DNA of 64,000 nt from Niabella sp. (GTDB lineage: Bacteria > Bacteroidota > Bacteroidia > Chitinophagales > Chitinophagaceae). The notes under the pieces are model-generated. The model was given only the letters and a program-made list of their open reading frames with translations, made no database searches and had not been told where the DNA came from. The position numbers were made by a program, and so were the translations under genes. The stretch covers positions 186,001 to 250,000 of the forward strand of contig NZ_JASLGT010000011.1 of assembly GCF_030150205.1 (NCBI RefSeq), read 5' to 3'. Shown here piece after piece: positions 59,914 through 64,000 of this stretch; position 1 is the stretch's first letter; every line of letters begins with the position of its first letter.

Positions 59914-62691
59914 TTGCGTCTGAAATCTGTAATAGTCACCACCACTGACCCTGACAATGTGATTGATGAAACCCAACAATATGAGCGTTGGATCGAAGGA
60001 CGTAATACCTCCGTTCAATGGAATTATTTTAACAGATATATACACTATCTACGTAGCCTTGAAAGGCCGGTTGATGTCATAAACAATACGGAAAGAAGCA
60101 CATATGCCATTATTGAAAGATTGGGCGATCCTAAACGTAATATTGAGCATTTGCAAAAGGGATTGGTACTTGGTTCCGTTCAATCCGGGAAAACAGCAAA
60201 TTTTAACGGGGTTATCAATCGGGCGATAGATGCCGGTTATGACATCATCATTGTTTTCTCTGGCATTATGGAAGATTTGCGCTATCAAACCCAGCGGCGT
60301 ATCAATCACGACGTAATTGGGCTGGGTGAAATAGGCAATCAGATCAATCAGGATGTGGGCGTAGGCAAGATTCAAAAGTTTGGAAGGGATGGAATTTACC
60401 AGATCACTTCCATTACTTCAACTATAGGTGATTTTAAAAAATCGATGGTGGATAATAATTTTAATTTCACCAATCAAAGAATATTAGTCTGCAAGAAAAA
60501 CGTTTCGGTATTAACGAATCTGATTTTCTGGCTCAAATCATCAATGCCTGCCGGAAATAATAATCTCAACAATAGCCTGCTTATAATAGACGACGAGGCA
60601 GATAATGCCTCTCTGAACAATCTGGGGCATAAAGGCGCAGAATATGCAAGCAAGGTAAATGGGCATATCCGGGCATTGCTTGATTTATTTAAGCGTAAGT
60701 CATACTTAGGTTATACAGCTACACCATTTGCAAATATTTTACAGGATCAGCATGGAGAGCTAGCCGACAACCAGGCCTGGGTTATTCCCTATCGTTACCA
60801 GGGCCAGCTCCAGGAAATCAGTTGCAGTTTGTCGCCCGGACTTTTTCCAGATAAATTTATTTATAAACTGTCATCGCCCTCTTCTTATCTTGGGCCCCGT
60901 AGGTTTTTCTCCTCGGGTCGCGATCAGGATGAAGATCAAAAAATACCACTGATAGAAACTATTCCTGATGCACACGAAGATGAATACATTATATTTGGCG
61001 AAGAAGAGACCGTTCTCAGCAGATCTTTAACTGACGCCATAGACTGTTTTATTTTGTCTATAGCACTTAGAGATTCCAGAAAATCAATACTTGAAGTGCT
61101 ACCTGGTTACACTGTACATAATACAATGTTGGTACATATTTCAAGACTAATCAACGAACAGAATGATGCTAAAGCAAAAATTGAAAAATATGTATCCTAT
61201 CTGTCAAAAAAAATCAATGATGACAATATAAATGACTCTGATGGCATTTATGAAAAGCTGCGTAAGCAATGGAATCGTTTTTTTGCTTATAAAGTGGCAA
61301 ATATTCGTTCTTATTTACCTAAAGAATACAATACTGACGGCCTTATTCCCAAAAACTGGAATGATATTTCAGAATTACTTCCAACTGCTGTTAATGGTAT
61401 TGTTGTTAAAGCCATCAATTCACAAACCGGCGATAAGCTTATTTACTCAGAAACTGCATCTCAAAAATATATTGCGGTTGGCGGTAATCGCTTGTCAAGG
61501 GGATTTACACTGGAGGGACTTACAATTAATTATTTCCTGAGGGACACAAATTTTTATGATGCGTTACTCCAAATGGGAAGATGGTTTGGCTATCGTCCTG
61601 GTTACATAGACGCCTGCCGTCTGTTTATTGACGCTGCTACGGAGGATAAATACAATTTTATCACTGCTGCACTCTGTGAACTGGAAGATCAGATTGAAAA
61701 TATGGAAATTCATAAAAAATCTCCTAAAGAATTTGAATTGCGAATCCGCAAACACCCGGATGTATTGAAAATAACTCGTGCTTCAATTCTTAAAAATGCC
61801 AATGAGGTACGTTATTCTTTTCAGGATGTTGCTCATGAATCTGTACATTTCAAGATAGAAAAAAAAGCCCTAGAATCGGCATGGGATGGCTTTAAGATAT
61901 TATATAACGAAATAGCCTTCACCGACAAGGAGAATGAAGCATTTTATACTTATGACGGAAACAGAGACGATCTATTCCGGTTTATGAATTTGCCCTCATC
62001 TTTTGTCTCTAATTCATTTATGAAAGAAGACATGATCAGGTATATACGAATGTGCAATGATAGGGGCATGCTGACCAATTGGAAAATTTGTATACGGAAA
62101 ACCGGAACAGGGCGGAACCTCGAAGAGGAAAGCCTGAGATTGAAATTGACTAAAAGAAGTGGCCCGAAGGAAAATGAGGCACCCTATTATGAAGAGCTAA
62201 AAAATGAAATGAAGTTTACTGCCGGTGGCAGGTCAATGCACATTATGACCTCAGGCATGGATGAAGCAACTGGACTGAGTAAGGATGTAGTCAATAACGC
62301 TATACGAAAGTTCCGTGAGTATAAAAAAGGTAAACTTTCAGAAAGCGGAAATATCACAGAAACCGAAGCCCAAGAAAAAGCTGATAAAACAACAGTTCCA
62401 GGATGGATATTTCGTGAAGCCCGTCCGGAAGCGCAGGGTCTTCTGCTTATCTATTTGATAGATTTACGATCAGTTTTTCATAACGAAGAATTAAGGCTAT
62501 CGGCTACAGCCAAAGGAATCAATCTGGAAATTCCTCTGATTGGTTACGCTTTAAGTTTTCCTGAAATCAAGGACGATCCTGGAGCCATTTATATGGCTAA
62601 TGAATACATTCAAACTGAAGACGCAGAAGCAGGTAATGATGATAATGAAATACCTGAAGACTTTAATGCTGATGTAAATGATATTAACTAA
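59914..62691 (+). CDS. Z1 domain (SF2-like) helicase of the restriction operon
   Basis: A 925-residue reading from TTG 59914. It contains the Z1 domain: P-loop LVLGSVQSGKTANFNG (85-99), LLIIDDEADNAS (Walker B), GYTATPFANILQD, and the late motifs GGNRLSRGFTLEGLT and LLQMGRWFGYRPGY. Z1 proteins in these operons are DNA-dependent ATPases thought to move on DNA for restriction. The open frame extends upstream of the TTG to 59869, matching a -1 shift from the 64-residue ORF; the combined protein would be about 991 residues. Its ATG-overlapping end couples it to the nuclease gene. Confidence 0.85.
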   Translation: MRLKSVIVTTTDPDNVIDETQQYERWIEGRNTSVQWNYFNRYIHYLRSLERPVDVINNTERSTYAIIERLGDPKRNIEHLQKGLVLGSVQSGKTANFNGVINRAIDAGYDIIIVFSGIMEDLRYQTQRRINHDVIGLGEIGNQINQDVGVGKIQKFGRDGIYQITSITSTIGDFKKSMVDNNFNFTNQRILVCKKNVSVLTNLIFWLKSSMPAGNNNLNNSLLIIDDEADNASLNNLGHKGAEYASKVNGHIRALLDLFKRKSYLGYTATPFANILQDQHGELADNQAWVIPYRYQGQLQEISCSLSPGLFPDKFIYKLSSPSSYLGPRRFFSSGRDQDEDQKIPLIETIPDAHEDEYIIFGEEETVLSRSLTDAIDCFILSIALRDSRKSILEVLPGYTVHNTMLVHISRLINEQNDAKAKIEKYVSYLSKKINDDNINDSDGIYEKLRKQWNRFFAYKVANIRSYLPKEYNTDGLIPKNWNDISELLPTAVNGIVVKAINSQTGDKLIYSETASQKYIAVGGNRLSRGFTLEGLTINYFLRDTNFYDALLQMGRWFGYRPGYIDACRLFIDAATEDKYNFITAALCELEDQIENMEIHKKSPKEFELRIRKHPDVLKITRASILKNANEVRYSFQDVAHESVHFKIEKKALESAWDGFKILYNEIAFTDKENEAFYTYDGNRDDLFRFMNLPSSFVSNSFMKEDMIRYIRMCNDRGMLTNWKICIRKTGTGRNLEEESLRLKLTKRSGPKENEAPYYEELKNEMKFTAGGRSMHIMTSGMDEATGLSKDVVNNAIRKFREYKKGKLSESGNITETEAQEKADKTTVPGWIFREARPEAQGLLLIYLIDLRSVFHNEELRLSATAKGINLEIPLIGYALSFPEIKDDPGAIYMANEYIQTEDAEAGNDDNEIPEDFNADVNDIN

Positions 62692-63647
62692 TGAAATTAC
62701 AGTGGGATATCCTATTAAATGATGATGCCAGATTTCCAAGGCTTTTGTCCTTTGGGGAGTTTTCAGACGAGCGCTTTCGCTACGGAATAAATGCACAGAT
62801 GCAATACTGCCTGTATTTCTATTTTGAAGAGGTACATAGCTTACCAATTGAACCCCAGATAAGGGCAAATATTTCGCTGGAGGAGAAACTTGAAGAAGGC
62901 AGGAAAGCTTTGGTATTAACCTTACTAAACGACAACGCCAAAAACCTTTTCAGTGACCTGATCATCAGTATTGTTAGTCAGACACGTGCAATTAACAAAC
63001 ATTCTGCCAAGACTGATTTTGTAATGCTTTGCAATGAATGGTTTGAATTATTTGAGCCACTTTCAGGTCAATTAAGCAAGTCAGAAATCCAGGGTGTTTT
63101 TGCAGAATTATCTTTTTTAAAGTATCTGCTATTGAACTCCAGATTTAATTACAATGATATTCTTCATTCATGGAAGGGACCATTCGGTAAAGGACACGAT
63201 TTTGAACTTTCAGATAATCATTTTGAAATAAAGGGAATTTCCGAGTATAAATCATCCGTACAGATTTCCAGCGAATACCAACTGGACTATCTTAACGGAC
63301 AAAGATTGTTTCTTGGTGTAATTGAATTCGGAAGTAAGGAGGCTGAACCTGCGACAATTGCCCAGCTTGTTGATGAGATTGCTATTGTGCTCCGGTCAGT
63401 CAGCAACAGTAATATGAGCCATTTCTGGACCTGTCTTGGTAAAGCCGGGATCAAATACAATATGCTTAAGGACTATGATCAATACCAGTTTGCCTTAAAA
63501 AACATTTTCTGGTATGATTGCGCAGCTGTTGGTTTTCCCGCGCTGAAAAGATCTGAACTATCTGACGCAATCCAGAACGCTGAATATGAAATTTCACTAA
63601 GCGGCATCAAACATTATCTGATAAACGACATTAGGCCTTTTGTATGA
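62691..63647 (+). CDS. PD-(D/E)XK nuclease (DUF4420-type) of the restriction operon
   Basis: A 318-residue protein with the nuclease core in the middle: Glu in QGVFAELSFLKYLL, Asp in GKGHDFELSDNHFEIKGI with the ExK pair EIK. The rest is helical (ALVLTLLNDNAKNLFSDLI). It matches the PD-(D/E)XK proteins (DUF4420) found after Z1 genes. It is the likely DNA-cutting subunit. It overlaps both neighbours by 1-4 bases (ATGA to the next), so translation is coupled. Confidence 0.85.
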   Translation: MKLQWDILLNDDARFPRLLSFGEFSDERFRYGINAQMQYCLYFYFEEVHSLPIEPQIRANISLEEKLEEGRKALVLTLLNDNAKNLFSDLIISIVSQTRAINKHSAKTDFVMLCNEWFELFEPLSGQLSKSEIQGVFAELSFLKYLLLNSRFNYNDILHSWKGPFGKGHDFELSDNHFEIKGISEYKSSVQISSEYQLDYLNGQRLFLGVIEFGSKEAEPATIAQLVDEIAIVLRSVSNSNMSHFWTCLGKAGIKYNMLKDYDQYQFALKNIFWYDCAAVGFPALKRSELSDAIQNAEYEISLSGIKHYLINDIRPFV

Positions 63648-64000
63648 CACTTAATGAACTCAACTCCTTTTCTGATACTCTTTTCAATAATATAAAATCA
63701 GAGGACAATAACATTAACAGAATGGCATTACTTGAATATGTTTTGCCGGCTTTAAATCTTGTGAGATTAACAGATTCCGAACAAATTAACGAGTCCTATT
63801 TCCGCCAGGAGAAAGAAAATACTGAGGTTAATGGCTATCAAATAAATGAATCCGGAGAACGTCTTCAATTATTTTTATCAAATCTTGTATTGCCTGGTAG
63901 TGAGGACATCTATGTGGCAAGAAAGGACTATTACGACAATCTGTTTTCAAGGGCAAAGATTTTTTTTAACAAAGCGGTCAAAAAACAGTTATCTGATGTG
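63644..64000 (+). CDS. Probable AIPR-family protein, 5' part only
   Basis: An ORF open from ATG 63644 to the window edge (119 codons seen), starting with ATGA overlap. The visible part is helical: LNELNSFSDTLFNNIKSEDN, LLEYVLPALNLVRLTDSE. From its place after methylase, GHKL ATPase, Z1 and nuclease it is probably the AIPR (abortive phage resistance) component known from such operons; the diagnostic regions are beyond the edge, so the name rests mainly on context. Confidence 0.5.
   Translation, partial: MTLNELNSFSDTLFNNIKSEDNNINRMALLEYVLPALNLVRLTDSEQINESYFRQEKENTEVNGYQINESGERLQLFLSNLVLPGSEDIYVARKDYYDNLFSRAKIFFNKAVKKQLSDV

Overview
The window is a chromosomal segment from a Bacteroidota bacterium, most likely of the Chitinophagaceae (Niabella/Chitinophaga-like). 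The signs are Bacteroidetes-type -7 promoter boxes (TAnnTTTG), weak Shine-Dalgarno sites, the nusB - DUF1573 - yajC order, a TonB receptor fused to a heavy-metal domain, twin-arginine-type Gfo/Idh/MocA oxidoreductases, an 800-residue FtsX-type permease and DUF5053/KilA-N accessory genes. No rRNA, complete tRNA, integrase, transposase or CRISPR array was seen.

Bases 1-47,500 are mostly housekeeping and secreted or catabolic functions: an RlpA-like protein, S41 protease, SNF2 helicase, class II aldolase, a diverged kinase-fold protein, a small DUF5053 operon, an LEA-like stress protein, an HMA-TonB receptor with a cysteine-rich partner, nusB/DUF1573/yajC/coaE, groES-groEL, an ABC-F protein with a degenerate second ATPase half, and a papain-like protease. 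A putative carbohydrate cluster (propeller glycosidase, two oxidoreductases, esterase) follows, then a surface phosphoesterase, metallophosphoesterase, TauE exporter, FtsX permease, the selU-selD selenium pair, two VOC proteins, and a sugar-acid dehydratase with an SDR dehydrogenase. Intergenic spaces carry several dispersed repeat families: GAAAATnTG tracts, GCCACAG...CACTGAAG modules, a GAGACGTCTC element, and an exact 16-unit 8-bp array that begins in the selU stop codon.

From about 47,600 to the right edge the sequence is AT-richer and accessory. It starts with a HEPN-domain gene and a winged-helix gene, each divergent from a tiny single-pass membrane protein; the two tiny proteins are paralogous and share promoter spacing (48,705-48,809 and 49,716-49,856). 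Unknown genes, a frameshifted VOC gene, a HigBA toxin-antitoxin pair, a tandem KilA-N duplication, a SymE-like protein and an XRE regulator follow. Several of these have a -7 box so close to the start codon that leaderless transcripts are predicted.

The right end (56,366-64,000) is a restriction/defence operon: Vsr nicking endonuclease, DNA cytosine methyltransferase, MORC/MutL-like GHKL ATPase, Z1 helicase (apparently split by a -1 frameshift in a G4 run), PD-(D/E)XK nuclease, and the start of a probable AIPR protein cut by the window edge. This matches the known MutL/MORC-ATPase restriction systems, in which the methyltransferase marks self DNA and the ATPase, helicase and nuclease act on unmarked DNA.
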